Assembly: GCA_011049175.1 (NCBI GenBank)
Contig: DSCJ01000025.1
Coordinates: forward strand, 1-64,000
Reading direction: 5' to 3'
DNA: 64,000 bases
Origin: Bacteroidota bacterium
Lineage (GTDB): Bacteria > Bacteroidota > Bacteroidia > Bacteroidales > VadinHA17
Shown: positions 30,804 to 40,380 of the stretch, one piece after another
Layout: each line of letters begins with the position of its first letter
How positions within the stretch are numbered: the first letter of the stretch is position 1
Made by a program: the position numbers and the translations under genes
Notes under the pieces: model-generated
Told to the model about the DNA's origin: nothing
Databases searched by the model: none
What the model saw: the letters and a program-made list of their open reading frames with translations, nothing else

Positions 30804-31039
30804 TCTTCAAATCGTTTGGTTCGTTTAACAGCAATCACAAAAATTCCGGTTACCAGCGCCGCCCCGATGGCTGCCTCGGCCATAGCCACATCGGGAGCCT
30901 GCAGCAAATAGAACAAAACAGCTGCTATGAGGCTGACAATACAGGAAGCGATAACCGCATTCATCAGATCCTTGAATAAAGCAGCCGCAATGGCCGATGC
31001 GATCATTAACAATACAAGTATGCCTGCGATGATTTCCAT
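30800..31039 (-). CDS. Small MrpA-C-terminal/MbhD-like (DUF4040-type) subunit
   Basis: LMNAVIASCIVSLIAAVLFYLLQAPDVAMAEAAIGAALVTGIFVIAVKR. Confidence 0.88.
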   Translation of the reverse strand: MEIIAGILVLLMIASAIAAALFKDLMNAVIASCIVSLIAAVLFYLLQAPDVAMAEAAIGAALVTGIFVIAVKRTKRFEE

Positions 31040-31041
31040 GA

Positions 31042-31368
31042 TTATTTCTGTTGTCCGGTAAATTCGTCTGTTTTATCCACCACACTTTTTTCGTACAATG
31101 AGATCCGTTTCTTCCGGGACGCCCTGCCCAGAGCATGACTCGATACCGGATTGGAAACCAGTACAAAAATCGCAATGATCAGCGTTTTCCAGAACCACTC
31201 CGGCTGAACTACCCCCACTCCGATGATGGTCAGAAAACTTCCCAGGGTAGTACATTTTGTTCCTGCCTGGATCCGGTTATACACATCAGGCATCCTGTAA
31301 ATACCTATGCTGCCGATCAGCAAAAAGGCAGCTCCTATACCTATCAGGATCATTCCGAATATTTCCAT
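31042..31368 (-). CDS. mrpG: Na+/H+ antiporter subunit G
   Basis: GAAFLLIGSIGIYRMPDVYNRIQAGTKCTTLGSFL. Confidence 0.92.
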   Translation of the reverse strand: MEIFGMILIGIGAAFLLIGSIGIYRMPDVYNRIQAGTKCTTLGSFLTIIGVGVVQPEWFWKTLIIAIFVLVSNPVSSHALGRASRKKRISLYEKSVVDKTDEFTGQQK

Positions 31369-31370
31369 GT

Positions 31371-31622
31371 CTAAATTCCTTTTTCCAGATACCGGGCAAT
31401 GGCAATCAGCCCCACAAAAGAGATGATGGAATACACCAGCGACACATCCAGGTAAACGTACCTGTCGAAGAATAAACCCAATAATACCAGCAAAGCTACC
31501 GATACCGTGGTGGCCGTATCCATGGCTATGGCCCGGTCAGCCATGGTGGGTCCCAGCACCATCCGGAGGATACAGATCAACAAACCGGCACAGATGATAA
31601 ATATAAAAATCGTTATTGCCAT
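31371..31622 (-). CDS. mrpF: Na+/H+ antiporter subunit F
   Basis: LRMVLGPTMADRAIAMDTATTVSVALL. Confidence 0.92.
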   Translation of the reverse strand: MAITIFIFIICAGLLICILRMVLGPTMADRAIAMDTATTVSVALLVLLGLFFDRYVYLDVSLVYSIISFVGLIAIARYLEKGI

Positions 31623-31648
31623 GATTACCCTGGTATTATATGTAACAG

Positions 31649-31682
31649 TATTGTATATTTCATATATTCAAATTATACAATA
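31649..31682. promoter_or_regulatory. Candidate operator: inverted repeat TATTGTATA-N16-TATACAATA
   Basis: Perfect 9-bp arms (31649-31657/31674-31682) between arsR-like stop and mrpF start. Confidence 0.55.
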
Positions 31683-31697
31683 TACTTGTGAAAAAAA

Positions 31698-31988
31698 TTA
31701 TTTCTTCTTCACGTGGGTAACCAGGTCCTTCACCCAACTGTCCAGCACTTTGTAACATACCATATTCCCTTCCCTCCTGCTTTCGATAATCCCGGCATTT
31801 TTCAGGATCTTCAGATGCTGGGAAATGGTAGACTGGGGAATGTCCAGGTTCTGCTGGATCTGGGTCACATTGCATTCGTTTTTTATTAGCCCGTCCACAA
31901 TCTGCAGGCGGGTTGGATGCCCCAGTGCCCTTAAACATTCTGCCAGCTGATCAATGCTTCTTTCCACCATGTTCTTGATTCTGATCAA
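31698..31988 (-). CDS. ArsR/SmtB-family winged-helix regulator
   Basis: LRALGHPTRLQIVDGLIKNECNVTQIQQNLDIPQSTISQHLKILKNAGIIESRREGNMVCYKV. Confidence 0.92.
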   Translation of the reverse strand: MIRIKNMVERSIDQLAECLRALGHPTRLQIVDGLIKNECNVTQIQQNLDIPQSTISQHLKILKNAGIIESRREGNMVCYKVLDSWVKDLVTHVKKK

Positions 31989-32513
31989 TTATTGAAAAAT
32001 GATTCGCAAATATCTTTCAAACCTTTCACCGATCATTCTGGTAGCTTCTTCCACGTTATCAGTCTTTACATTGATCCAGTGGATAAGCAAACGATCGTCT
32101 TCTATGTCGAGTGTAAATGTGCCCGGTGTAAGGGTAATGGAATTGGCCAGGATCAGTTTGGCCAGATCCTGTTTCAGCCCGGTTTTTATGATCACAATCC
32201 CAGGCTTTATTGGCATTTTGGGATGCAATACCCGGTATGCCACATCCAGGTTGGCCAGAATAATCTCTTTTAACAGAACCACCGCATACAGAAGGGAATA
32301 ACCAATTTTTTTCAGACCCGGAATTGGCGGGAAACCTGCTTTCTCAAAATTCCTGTATAACAAAAGAGAAAGAACAAGGCTCACAGCAAATCCGGCAATC
32401 AGTTCGGGAGGACTCAGGCTCCTGGTAAGAGCCATCCATATCGTCATCAGGATCACAAACAAATAAATGAAGTTCACGGCAGGGTGCACGTGTATTTTTT
32501 CTTTCTCTTTCAT
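31989..32513 (-). CDS. mrpE: Na+/H+ antiporter subunit E
   Basis: LANSITLTPGTFTLDIEDDRLLIHWINV. Confidence 0.92.
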   Translation of the reverse strand: MKEKEKIHVHPAVNFIYLFVILMTIWMALTRSLSPPELIAGFAVSLVLSLLLYRNFEKAGFPPIPGLKKIGYSLLYAVVLLKEIILANLDVAYRVLHPKMPIKPGIVIIKTGLKQDLAKLILANSITLTPGTFTLDIEDDRLLIHWINVKTDNVEEATRMIGERFERYLRIIFQ

Positions 32514-32675
32514 TTATTTGAATTTTGAAAGATCAATGTTATTTGATTCACAAAGTTTATAGAATATTCAGTGAATTTCAAAAATAATCGGAATAGTTTT
32601 TAAACATATGTTCATTTCAGAAGTGTTTTAGTCATTGATTTTCTACTATTTAAAAATCGATTTTTTTTTGAAATT

Positions 32676-32830
32676 TCTGTATCAGGGAACAGAAACAGTC
32701 TTTCAGAAGCCGTCTGAAAAGAATTCCTGCCCAAAACGGCTCCCTGCACGGTTCGGGTATGCAGGCAAGCCTGTGGTTCTGGAAACAGGATGGTACTTGT
32801 TTTTCTGCGAATTCAACCAGAAAAACAAGT
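32676..32830. other. Hairpin-dense intergenic block (candidate structured RNA or multi-part terminator)
   Basis: Inverted repeats tttctgt/acagaaa, ctttcaga/tctgaaa, cctgca/tgcagg, and acttgtttttctg/cagaaaaacaagt (32795-32807/32818-32830). Confidence 0.5.
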
Positions 32831-32859
32831 TTTCAGGCAAAATTTTGTGGTGCGGAGCG

Positions 32860-33450
32860 TCAGTAAGAAGTCAGATTCAGGTTTCTTTCCCTGATCATTT
32901 TTCGGAGGTTGATCAGCGCATACCGCATACGGCCCAGGGCTGTGTTGATGCTCACGTTGGTCTGTTCGGCAATTTCTTTAAAGCTCAAACCGGCATAATG
33001 CCGCATGATCACCACTTCCTTTTGTTCGTCAGGAAGATAATCGATCAGCATGCGCACTTCCCGGGTGATCTGGTCACCCACCAGCATATCTTCCACCGTT
33101 CCGTCGGCCAGCTTGCGTGAATTGAACAGATCGGTTTCATAATTGTCGTTTGAAACCACTTTCATCTGCTTTTCTTTGCGGAAATGGTCGATCACCAGAT
33201 TGTGGGCAATGCGCATCACCCAGGAAAGAAAACGGCCGTTCTCCTGATATTTTCCCTGATTCAGTGACCGGATCACCTTGATAAAAGTATCCTGGAAAAT
33301 ATCCTCGGCCAGCTCTTGGTTTTTCACCAGTAATAATATATAGGTATAGACCTTGTTTCTGTAACGGCGGATAAGAAGTTCGATACCCGAATGATCTCCG
33401 TCGAGGAACGCTTCTACCAGCCTGTGGTCATCGGCATGATATTCTTCCAA
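32860..33450 (-). CDS. ECF-type RNA polymerase sigma factor
   Basis: QELAEDIFQDTFIKVIRSL, HNLVIDHFRK, LSFKEIAEQTNVSINTALGRMRYALINLRK. Confidence 0.94.
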   Translation of the reverse strand: MEEYHADDHRLVEAFLDGDHSGIELLIRRYRNKVYTYILLLVKNQELAEDIFQDTFIKVIRSLNQGKYQENGRFLSWVMRIAHNLVIDHFRKEKQMKVVSNDNYETDLFNSRKLADGTVEDMLVGDQITREVRMLIDYLPDEQKEVVIMRHYAGLSFKEIAEQTNVSINTALGRMRYALINLRKMIRERNLNLTSY

Positions 33451-33572
33451 AACAACCTCCCTTACATGATTTGGTTCAGGGTAAAGATGTTTCGATAGGC
33501 GTTCTTTTTTCGGGTTGGCAATGGTTTGACAGTATGCAATTAAGCGAAAATATTTCGTATTACAAAAAATAT

Positions 33573-33580
33573 TACTTTTG
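33573..33580 (+). promoter_or_regulatory. Candidate Bacteroidota -7 box TACTTTTG upstream of uvrA
   Basis: Matches TAnnTTTG, 48 bp upstream of ATG 33628; -33 box not convincing. Confidence 0.4.
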
Positions 33581-33627
33581 AATTTCGTTAAAATTTGTTA
33601 AGCACACTCAGAAACAGGAACAATCAA

Positions 33628-36447
33628 ATGCCCAGCAGCACGGCATTATCGAACCATCAGATCGAGATCAGAGGAGCCCGGGTACATAACCTGAAGAATA
33701 TCAGCCTGGACCTGCCCCGCGACAGGCTTATTGTGATCACCGGCCTGTCGGGCTCGGGCAAATCCTCCCTGGCCTTTGATACCCTGTACGCAGAAGGACA
33801 GCGCCGGTATGTTGAGAGCCTATCGGCCTATGCACGGCAATTCCTTGGAAGAATGCAGAAACCGGAGGTGGATCATATCCGCGGACTCCCTCCCGCCATT
33901 GCCATCGAACAGCGGGTAAACACGAGGAATCCGCGTTCCACTGTGGGCACCTCCACGGAAATATATGATTATCTCAAGCTGCTCTTTGCCCGCATCGGCA
34001 AAACCATTTCCCCGGTTTCCAACCGCGAAGTAATACGGCATACCGTAACCGATGTGGTGGATTTCATCTTTACCTGGCCGGAAGGAACGCGCATGATGAT
34101 CCTTTCCCCATGCGTGGCCGCTAAAGAATGCTCCCTGGAACAAAACCTGGAAATATTCCTGCAGCAGGGCATTACCCGTTTCGAACTCGACGGAGAAGTC
34201 TGTTATATCGAAGATCTGCTGAAAAACCCCGGGGAACTGAAAAACGCACAATCCATCAATATCGTGATCGACCGGATGGTGGTTGCCCCGGATGCAGATA
34301 CCCGGAGCCGTATGGGCGATTCGGTTCAAACCGCCTTCAACATAGGAAAGGGGCGTTGCCTGGTCAAGGTGTATGCCCCGGATGGGATCCGAACCGAGGA
34401 ATTTTCAAACCGTTTCGAAGCCGACGGAATGGAATTTGAAGAACCCTCGGTCCACATGTTCAGCTTCAATAATCCCATCGGAGCCTGCCCGCGCTGTGAA
34501 GGATACGGTAAGATCATGGGCATTGACGAAGACCTGGTCATCCCCAATAAAAGCCTCAGTGTGTATGAAGATGCCATTGCCTGCTGGAAAGGGGAAAAAA
34601 TGCAGAAATGGAAGCAACGGCTTATCATGAATGCCTCCCGGTTCGGTTTTCCCATCCACACTCCCTATTACCGGCTTTCCGAAAGCCAGAAACGTCTGCT
34701 GTGGACCGGTAACAGGTATTTTAAAGGACTGGACGCCTTTTTTCAGCACCTGGAGGAAAAGAAATACAAGATCCAGTACCGGGTCATGCTGTCGAGGTAC
34801 CGGGGAAAAACCACCTGCCCTGTGTGCGAAGGCACCCGTTTGAAAAAAGAAGCAGGGTATGTTAAAATCCAGGGACATTCCATGCAGGAACTGGTATGGT
34901 TACCGGTCGACCGGTTATTCCAATTCTTTAACGAACTGCAGCTTGAACCGCATGAGGAAAAAATTGCCGGGCGCATTCTCACAGAAATCCGCAACAGGCT
35001 GGATTACCTGGTAAGAGTAGGACTGTCATACCTCACCCTGAACCGCCTGTCATCCACCCTTTCCGGAGGAGAATCGCAGCGCATCAACCTGGCAAATGCC
35101 CTGGGCAGCAGCCTGGTGGGTTCGCTGTATATTCTGGACGAACCCAGCATAGGGCTCCATCCCAGAGACACCCACCGTCTGATCGAAGTATTGAAACGGC
35201 TTCAGCAACTGGGAAATACCGTAATGGTGGTAGAACACGACGAGGAGATCATCCGGTCGGCCGATCATCTGGTAGATATCGGGCCCCTGGCCGGCAGGCT
35301 GGGCGGGGAAGTGATCTTCGAAGGAAGCTATCGGGAACTGCTCAGGGCCGAAAAAAGCCTCACAGGCGATTACCTGTCGGGCAGAAAAAGCATCCCCCTC
35401 CCCCGTTCGTACAGAAAGTGGAATTCATACATCGGGATAAGGGGAGCCCGTGAGCACAATCTCAAGAACCTGAATGTAAAGTTCCCCCTGCACGTTATGA
35501 CCGTGATCACCGGAGTGAGCGGTTCGGGAAAATCCACCCTGGTTGGCGATATCCTGCTTCCTGCTCTGAAAAAAAGGCTGCAGCAAACCGGTGAACGGGC
35601 AGGAGAATTTGATTCCCTAGAAGGGGATATTCATGCCATCGGCGCAGTGGAATTTGTTGACCAGAACCCCATCGGCAGGTCATCCCGTTCCAACCCGGTA
35701 ACCTACATCAAGGCGTGGGATGATATCCGCAAGCTGTTTGCCGATCAGCCCGCCTCACGCTACAACGGCTTCAAACCCTCCCACTTTTCCTTCAATGTGG
35801 AAGGAGGACGTTGCGAGGAATGCCAGGGAGAAGGGATTATCCGGGTGGAAATGCAGTTTATGGCCGATGTGGAACTGGTTTGCGAAAGCTGCGGAGGAAA
35901 ACGCTTCAAGGATGATGTGCTTGAAGTTCAATACAGGGGAAAAAATATCTATGACGTGCTGCAGCTCACCATCGACGAAGCCATCGAATTCTTCTCGGGC
36001 GACGAAGGTCCCGGACGAAAAATTTCAGCCCGGCTCCAACCCCTGGCCGATGTGGGACTGGGATACATCAAGCTGGGCCAGTCGTCCAGCACTCTCAGCG
36101 GGGGTGAGAGTCAGCGGGTTAAGCTGGCCTCCTTCCTGGGGAAAGACCCCAAAGCTGAAAAAATACTCTTCCTGTTCGACGAACCCACAACCGGTTTGCA
36201 TTTTCACGACATCAACAAGCTGCTGCAATCTTTCCATGCATTGATCGAACAGGGTCATACCGTGATCATTATCGAACACAATTTGGAAGTAATCAAATCG
36301 GCTGACTGGGTCATCGATCTGGGTCCGGAAGGAGGAGAGGAAGGAGGCCGCGTACTCTTTGAAGGCACCCCGGCTGGCCTTGCCGGTGCAGGACATTCCT
36401 ATACGGGCCGGTTTCTGAAACAGAAAATAGGGGCCGGAGAAGGATAG
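33628..36447 (+). CDS. uvrA: Excinuclease ABC subunit A; start refined from TTG 33595 to ATG 33628
   Basis: [51 protein letters not shown] zinc module; two ABC signatures. Confidence 0.97.
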   Translation: MPSSTALSNHQIEIRGARVHNLKNISLDLPRDRLIVITGLSGSGKSSLAFDTLYAEGQRRYVESLSAYARQFLGRMQKPEVDHIRGLPPAIAIEQRVNTRNPRSTVGTSTEIYDYLKLLFARIGKTISPVSNREVIRHTVTDVVDFIFTWPEGTRMMILSPCVAAKECSLEQNLEIFLQQGITRFELDGEVCYIEDLLKNPGELKNAQSINIVIDRMVVAPDADTRSRMGDSVQTAFNIGKGRCLVKVYAPDGIRTEEFSNRFEADGMEFEEPSVHMFSFNNPIGACPRCEGYGKIMGIDEDLVIPNKSLSVYEDAIACWKGEKMQKWKQRLIMNASRFGFPIHTPYYRLSESQKRLLWTGNRYFKGLDAFFQHLEEKKYKIQYRVMLSRYRGKTTCPVCEGTRLKKEAGYVKIQGHSMQELVWLPVDRLFQFFNELQLEPHEEKIAGRILTEIRNRLDYLVRVGLSYLTLNRLSSTLSGGESQRINLANALGSSLVGSLYILDEPSIGLHPRDTHRLIEVLKRLQQLGNTVMVVEHDEEIIRSADHLVDIGPLAGRLGGEVIFEGSYRELLRAEKSLTGDYLSGRKSIPLPRSYRKWNSYIGIRGAREHNLKNLNVKFPLHVMTVITGVSGSGKSTLVGDILLPALKKRLQQTGERAGEFDSLEGDIHAIGAVEFVDQNPIGRSSRSNPVTYIKAWDDIRKLFADQPASRYNGFKPSHFSFNVEGGRCEECQGEGIIRVEMQFMADVELVCESCGGKRFKDDVLEVQYRGKNIYDVLQLTIDEAIEFFSGDEGPGRKISARLQPLADVGLGYIKLGQSSSTLSGGESQRVKLASFLGKDPKAEKILFLFDEPTTGLHFHDINKLLQSFHALIEQGHTVIIIEHNLEVIKSADWVIDLGPEGGEEGGRVLFEGTPAGLAGAGHSYTGRFLKQKIGAGEG

Positions 36448-36480
36448 CCCGGGTATCCGATTCAGTCAGGCACATAAAAA

Positions 36481-36505
36481 GAGGCCGCCCATTCAGGACG
36501 GCCTC
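36481..36505 (-). terminator. Intrinsic terminator for the 36983-36540 transcript
   Basis: gaggccg/cggcctc stem followed on the minus strand by a T-tract. Confidence 0.75.
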
Positions 36506-36539
36506 CGGCAAAAAGGTTAGGTTAGGTTAAGGGTGGTTA

Positions 36540-36983
36540 TTATTTTTCCCGGAAGCCAAACATTATGGCCACACAACCGCTTTCGGCTTCCACAGGATTG
36601 TCATGCACCGCCAGAACCTTGATGGCAATTTTCAGCTGCTGGCTTGAATCGAGCCTGAAATCCCATATTCTGGCGTAATTATTGTCTTTATTGCTGTACA
36701 GCACGTTCTTGTTGGCATCAATTACCTCAAAATGTATTTCGGGAAGAGCATCGGATCCGCAAATAGCAATTCTGTATTCCTGATCCGAATAAAATGTTTT
36801 ATACAATTCGGCTTCTTCTCCTTCGGTCAGTATAGCTGCATGATAGTTCCCATCATGAAGATAGGGACTCAATTCCATCTTACATATCTTTTTGGCAAAT
36901 CCTTTACACTGCGCGCTGGCAGACGAAGGAAGAAGAAAAGCCAAAATGGAAAGCAGAAATATTCCCTGGATCAGTTTTTTCAT
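36540..36983 (-). CDS. Secreted hypothetical protein with signal peptide
   Basis: MKKLIQGIFLLSILAFLLPSSASAQC N-terminus. Confidence 0.8.
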   Translation of the reverse strand: MKKLIQGIFLLSILAFLLPSSASAQCKGFAKKICKMELSPYLHDGNYHAAILTEGEEAELYKTFYSDQEYRIAICGSDALPEIHFEVIDANKNVLYSNKDNNYARIWDFRLDSSQQLKIAIKVLAVHDNPVEAESGCVAIMFGFREK

Positions 36984-36997
36984 AACGAAGAATATTT

Positions 36998-37921
36998 TTA
37001 TAATACGAATTCGGTTCTGATGGCTTTCACTTTGTCACTCAGCTCGGCAAAAATTTCGGGGGAGAGACTGGACTGGGTTACCGATTTCAGGGTAGTGACA
37101 TTGGACTCTTCATCGTATTCGGGTTGTATTTCTGAAGTAGTTACCTTGATCTTGTCGAAAATTTCTTTCAGTTCGTAAATATCTTCCAGTATGGAGGCAA
37201 CGTCAGCATCCTGTTTGTTTTCCTCCAGCAGTTTGATCACAATATCTAGGGAGAGTTTCTGATCGACGATCCTGTCCACCAGTTTATTGCCTTCAAATTC
37301 GCTGCGGTTCACCAGTTCGGTGGCAATATACAATCCTTCTATCCAGCCTCCTACCAGCACCATGGCTGCAATGGCAGGACGATCGTTTTCAGCAAGGAAA
37401 GAACTGGAATTCATGAAAGTTTCCGAGATAATATCCATGATCTCATCCCGGTTGTTCACATTTTCTTCCAGCCGTTCGATGGTGGTATTGTCGATCGCGT
37501 CCAGTATACCCAGCCCGTCAGCCATCCGCTTGGCCGCATTCATATAATTGATGGAAGCCTGGGTTTGATCATAAAGGCTGGCGAAGCTGAGGTTACAGGT
37601 GTAAATTCCCAGATTCACGGCCTGGCTTTTCTTGGTATTGTAGTTGGGGGCATTTTCCACCGGATTCAGCAGGGCCGCATCATAGGTTGCACCGGCCGAT
37701 TTGATCAGCAGGGCGGTCTCCAGAGGAGAAGGCAGGGAATAGAAAATTTTCTTGGCCTCACTGATATCCTCGAAAATATCCTGGTTCACCTCGGTCATAT
37801 CCACAGTCACTTCCGTTTCGGGGGTTTTGTTCCCGCCCGATTTGCAGCCAACCAGATACCCGGCAAACAAAATGGCCGGCAGGTATTTGAAAATGGCGGG
37901 TTTCAAAGAAAGAAGCTTCAT
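36998..37921 (-). CDS. Predicted lipoprotein, function unknown
   Basis: Lipobox-like LFAGYLVGC; helical body; 14 bp upstream of the next gene. Confidence 0.8.
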   Translation of the reverse strand: MKLLSLKPAIFKYLPAILFAGYLVGCKSGGNKTPETEVTVDMTEVNQDIFEDISEAKKIFYSLPSPLETALLIKSAGATYDAALLNPVENAPNYNTKKSQAVNLGIYTCNLSFASLYDQTQASINYMNAAKRMADGLGILDAIDNTTIERLEENVNNRDEIMDIISETFMNSSSFLAENDRPAIAAMVLVGGWIEGLYIATELVNRSEFEGNKLVDRIVDQKLSLDIVIKLLEENKQDADVASILEDIYELKEIFDKIKVTTSEIQPEYDEESNVTTLKSVTQSSLSPEIFAELSDKVKAIRTEFVL

Positions 37922-38008
37922 AATACGCTGTTTTTTAGTGCAATTGCTTACTGTTTGGACGTATCGTAAAAGTAAAATTAATATTTTTTTTTTAATTACA
38001 AAACAGCC

Positions 38009-38016
38009 TAACTTTG
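38009..38016 (+). promoter_or_regulatory. Candidate Bacteroidota -7 box TAACTTTG
   Basis: Matches TAnnTTTG in the divergent spacer upstream of 38140. Confidence 0.35.
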
Positions 38017-38139
38017 TCCGGCTGTGGTATCCGGGCTTCCGACGAACGGAATATTTTTCACAAGGTATTACAATTTTCCTTTCTTTGTAAATGATAAGAG
38101 GTTTTTTTTCGAAAATAGAATGAACGTAATGGTATAGGA

Positions 38140-38652
38140 ATGCCCCGGAAAGACATCCGCAAAATAAGGGAACAGATACGGTCGGGTAATCCGGCCTATG
38201 TGATGGAAGGCATCAGAATATGCCGTGACCATGAAGAAGCCGACATCCTTAGCGACCTGGTCAGGGTGCTGGGTATGGATACGGCCCCTTCGCTCAGGCA
38301 GGCTATTCTGGGACTGATCTCCGACCTGAACAGCCAGCATGCTGTTCCGGTACTGGTGAGGGCAATCAGGGAAAATCCCCGGCATCCCTGTCTGCAGGAG
38401 ATCCTGGCGGCCTGCTGGCAATCGAGAATGATCTTCCATGAACACATCCCGTTCCTGATCGATCTGATCATTTCGGGAGATTACATGATCAGCCTCGAAT
38501 CATTGACCATTCTGGAAAATGCCTCCGAGCTGGCCGGCAGGGATATCCTGGAAAAAGAACTCAACCGCCTGGAAACACACATACCCCGGATGAATTCCGA
38601 TAAGCAGAATCTGGTAAGGGAAATGATCAGAGGGCTTCGTCATCCGGTCTGA
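38140..38652 (+). CDS. HEAT-repeat-like cytoplasmic protein
   Basis: Repeated helical LVRVLGMDTAPSLRQAILGLISDLNSQHAVPVLVRAIREN. Confidence 0.7.
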   Translation: MPRKDIRKIREQIRSGNPAYVMEGIRICRDHEEADILSDLVRVLGMDTAPSLRQAILGLISDLNSQHAVPVLVRAIRENPRHPCLQEILAACWQSRMIFHEHIPFLIDLIISGDYMISLESLTILENASELAGRDILEKELNRLETHIPRMNSDKQNLVREMIRGLRHPV

Positions 38653-38664
38653 GGAAAACGGATA

Positions 38665-39642
38665 TCAGTGGTGCCCTGAAAAATATTTCATGAACTGAGA
38701 ACGTTCATATACCGCCGGATCGGGCAGGTTCTTATAGTTCATTTTCCCCCTGAACTCGTCCAGTGACCGGTATGAATGGTCTTTCATCCACTGTTCCACC
38801 TGTCGTTTCATAACCCCCAGGTGCCGGGGACCCTTTTGGTACAGGACAGAACAAACCTGGGCCACCTGCGCGCCCGCCAGAAGCTGTTTCACAACAGCCA
38901 TCCCGTCGTGTATCCCGGTGGAAGCAGCCACATCCATTTTCTCCACCATACTGGTAACAATACCCACCCAGCGCAGGGAATGACTGATATCGGACGGTGT
39001 ACTGAACACACTGGCCGCCGTAAAGTGCATCTTTTCCGGGTCTATATCGGGTTCGTAGAAACGGTTGAAAAGAACCACGCCGTTTACCTTTCTTTTGTAA
39101 AGCTGATCCAACAGGTACACCAGGTTTGTAAATCCCTGGCCCAGCTTGAAAGCCACCGGAACAGAGATATGCTCCCTGATCTTTTCGGCCAGGGAAAAAT
39201 AGGTCTCTTCCCACGTATGACAGCGAACATCCGGATCAAGAGGTAGAAAATACATGTTCACCTCAATGGCATCGGCACCCGCTTCCTCCATCCTTCTGGC
39301 AAAAGCGGTCCATTCGCCTGCAGACACACAGTTCACACTGGCAATAACCGGTATTTTCACCTCTTTCTTTACTTTTTCTATCAGGCCGAGATACTGGTCG
39401 ATGCTGTTATTCTTTGTGTAATACCTGATATAATCGCCAGCTTCGGGATAATCATGGGATGCAGCCAGTTTCCCGGCTTCGTACATGATCTGTTCCTCAA
39501 AAAGGGATTTCAGTACCACGGCGCCCGCCCCCTGCTCTTCCATGATCCGGATCTTGTCGGGCTGGCCGGTCAGACCGCTGCTGGCCGCCACAATGGGGGT
39601 GGGAAGCTTTAATCCCAGATAGGTAGTTTCCAGTGGATTCAT
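38665..39642 (-). CDS. Dihydroorotate dehydrogenase-like FMN protein
   Basis: TIM-barrel motifs IPVIASVNCVSAGEW, GADAIEVNMYFLP, VNGVVLFNRFYEPDID. Confidence 0.88.
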   Translation of the reverse strand: MNPLETTYLGLKLPTPIVAASSGLTGQPDKIRIMEEQGAGAVVLKSLFEEQIMYEAGKLAASHDYPEAGDYIRYYTKNNSIDQYLGLIEKVKKEVKIPVIASVNCVSAGEWTAFARRMEEAGADAIEVNMYFLPLDPDVRCHTWEETYFSLAEKIREHISVPVAFKLGQGFTNLVYLLDQLYKRKVNGVVLFNRFYEPDIDPEKMHFTAASVFSTPSDISHSLRWVGIVTSMVEKMDVAASTGIHDGMAVVKQLLAGAQVAQVCSVLYQKGPRHLGVMKRQVEQWMKDHSYRSLDEFRGKMNYKNLPDPAVYERSQFMKYFSGHH

Positions 39643-39674
39643 TTTTATGGATATTACAGTTTCGATCTAACGAA

Positions 39675-40364
39675 TTAAATGGCACAGCTCCGTTCACCGA
39701 AAATCAGGCTTCCTATCCTGACCATGGTGGCTCCTTCTTCCAGGGCTACGGGATAGTCGCCCGACATTCCCATGGATATCTCACAAAAATGGTCGTCGTT
39801 ACGAAAATAATCGTTTTTCAGGGTACGGAAAATCCCTGCCAGTTGCCTGAACTCTTTTCTTACCTGATCCATACAATCGGTAAAGGTAGCCATGCCCATT
39901 ACTCCGAGTATCTTCACATGGTTCAATTCCCGGAATTGAGAAGAATCCAGCATTTCCCGGGCTTCCTGCATATCGAGGCCGAATTTGGTCTCCTCCCCGG
40001 CAATATGAAACTGAAGAAGGCAGGGAATAACCCGTCCGTTCTTCCTGCCTTCCTTATTGATCACCCTGAGCAGCTTCATGCTGTCGACCGACTGGATGAG
40101 GCTGACAAAGGGAGCCAGGTATTTCACCTTGTTCGATTGCAGATGTCCCACCATATGCCATTCGATATCCAGGGGCAGGGCCTCCCTTTTCGATACCAGC
40201 TCCTGTACCTTGTTTTCACCGAATACCCGGTGGCCGGTCTCGTACGCCTGCATAATCTCTTCGGGCGACTTGGTTTTGGAAATAGCCACCAGGGTCACAC
40301 CCGCAGGCAGTTCCTCTTTCAGATGCCTGATATTTTCTGCAATGTTCACCGGTATTTCCTGCAT
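39675..40364 (-). CDS. YggS/YBL036C-family PLP-binding protein
   Basis: LVAISKTKSPEEIMQAYETGHRVFGENKVQEL, WHMVGHLQSNKVK, SMGMSGDYPVALEEGATMVRIGSLIFG. Confidence 0.94.
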   Translation of the reverse strand: MQEIPVNIAENIRHLKEELPAGVTLVAISKTKSPEEIMQAYETGHRVFGENKVQELVSKREALPLDIEWHMVGHLQSNKVKYLAPFVSLIQSVDSMKLLRVINKEGRKNGRVIPCLLQFHIAGEETKFGLDMQEAREMLDSSQFRELNHVKILGVMGMATFTDCMDQVRKEFRQLAGIFRTLKNDYFRNDDHFCEISMGMSGDYPVALEEGATMVRIGSLIFGERSCAI

Positions 40365-40380
40365 CTGTATTCCGCTCCTT

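Noticed and set aside
32735-32770. Group II intron domain V-like ACGGTTC near CGGCTC
   Set aside because: The required GAGCCGT...ACGGTTC pairing is absent; only a short direct similarity, and no reverse transcriptase gene nearby.
32635-33120. 161-aa plus ORF across the hairpin block and sigma factor gene
   Set aside because: Second half is antisense to the ECF sigma factor; first half overlaps the hairpin-rich non-coding region; no domain.
36514-36533. Telomere-like ggttaggttaggttaa
   Set aside because: Only three short copies next to a terminator; too little to be meaningful.
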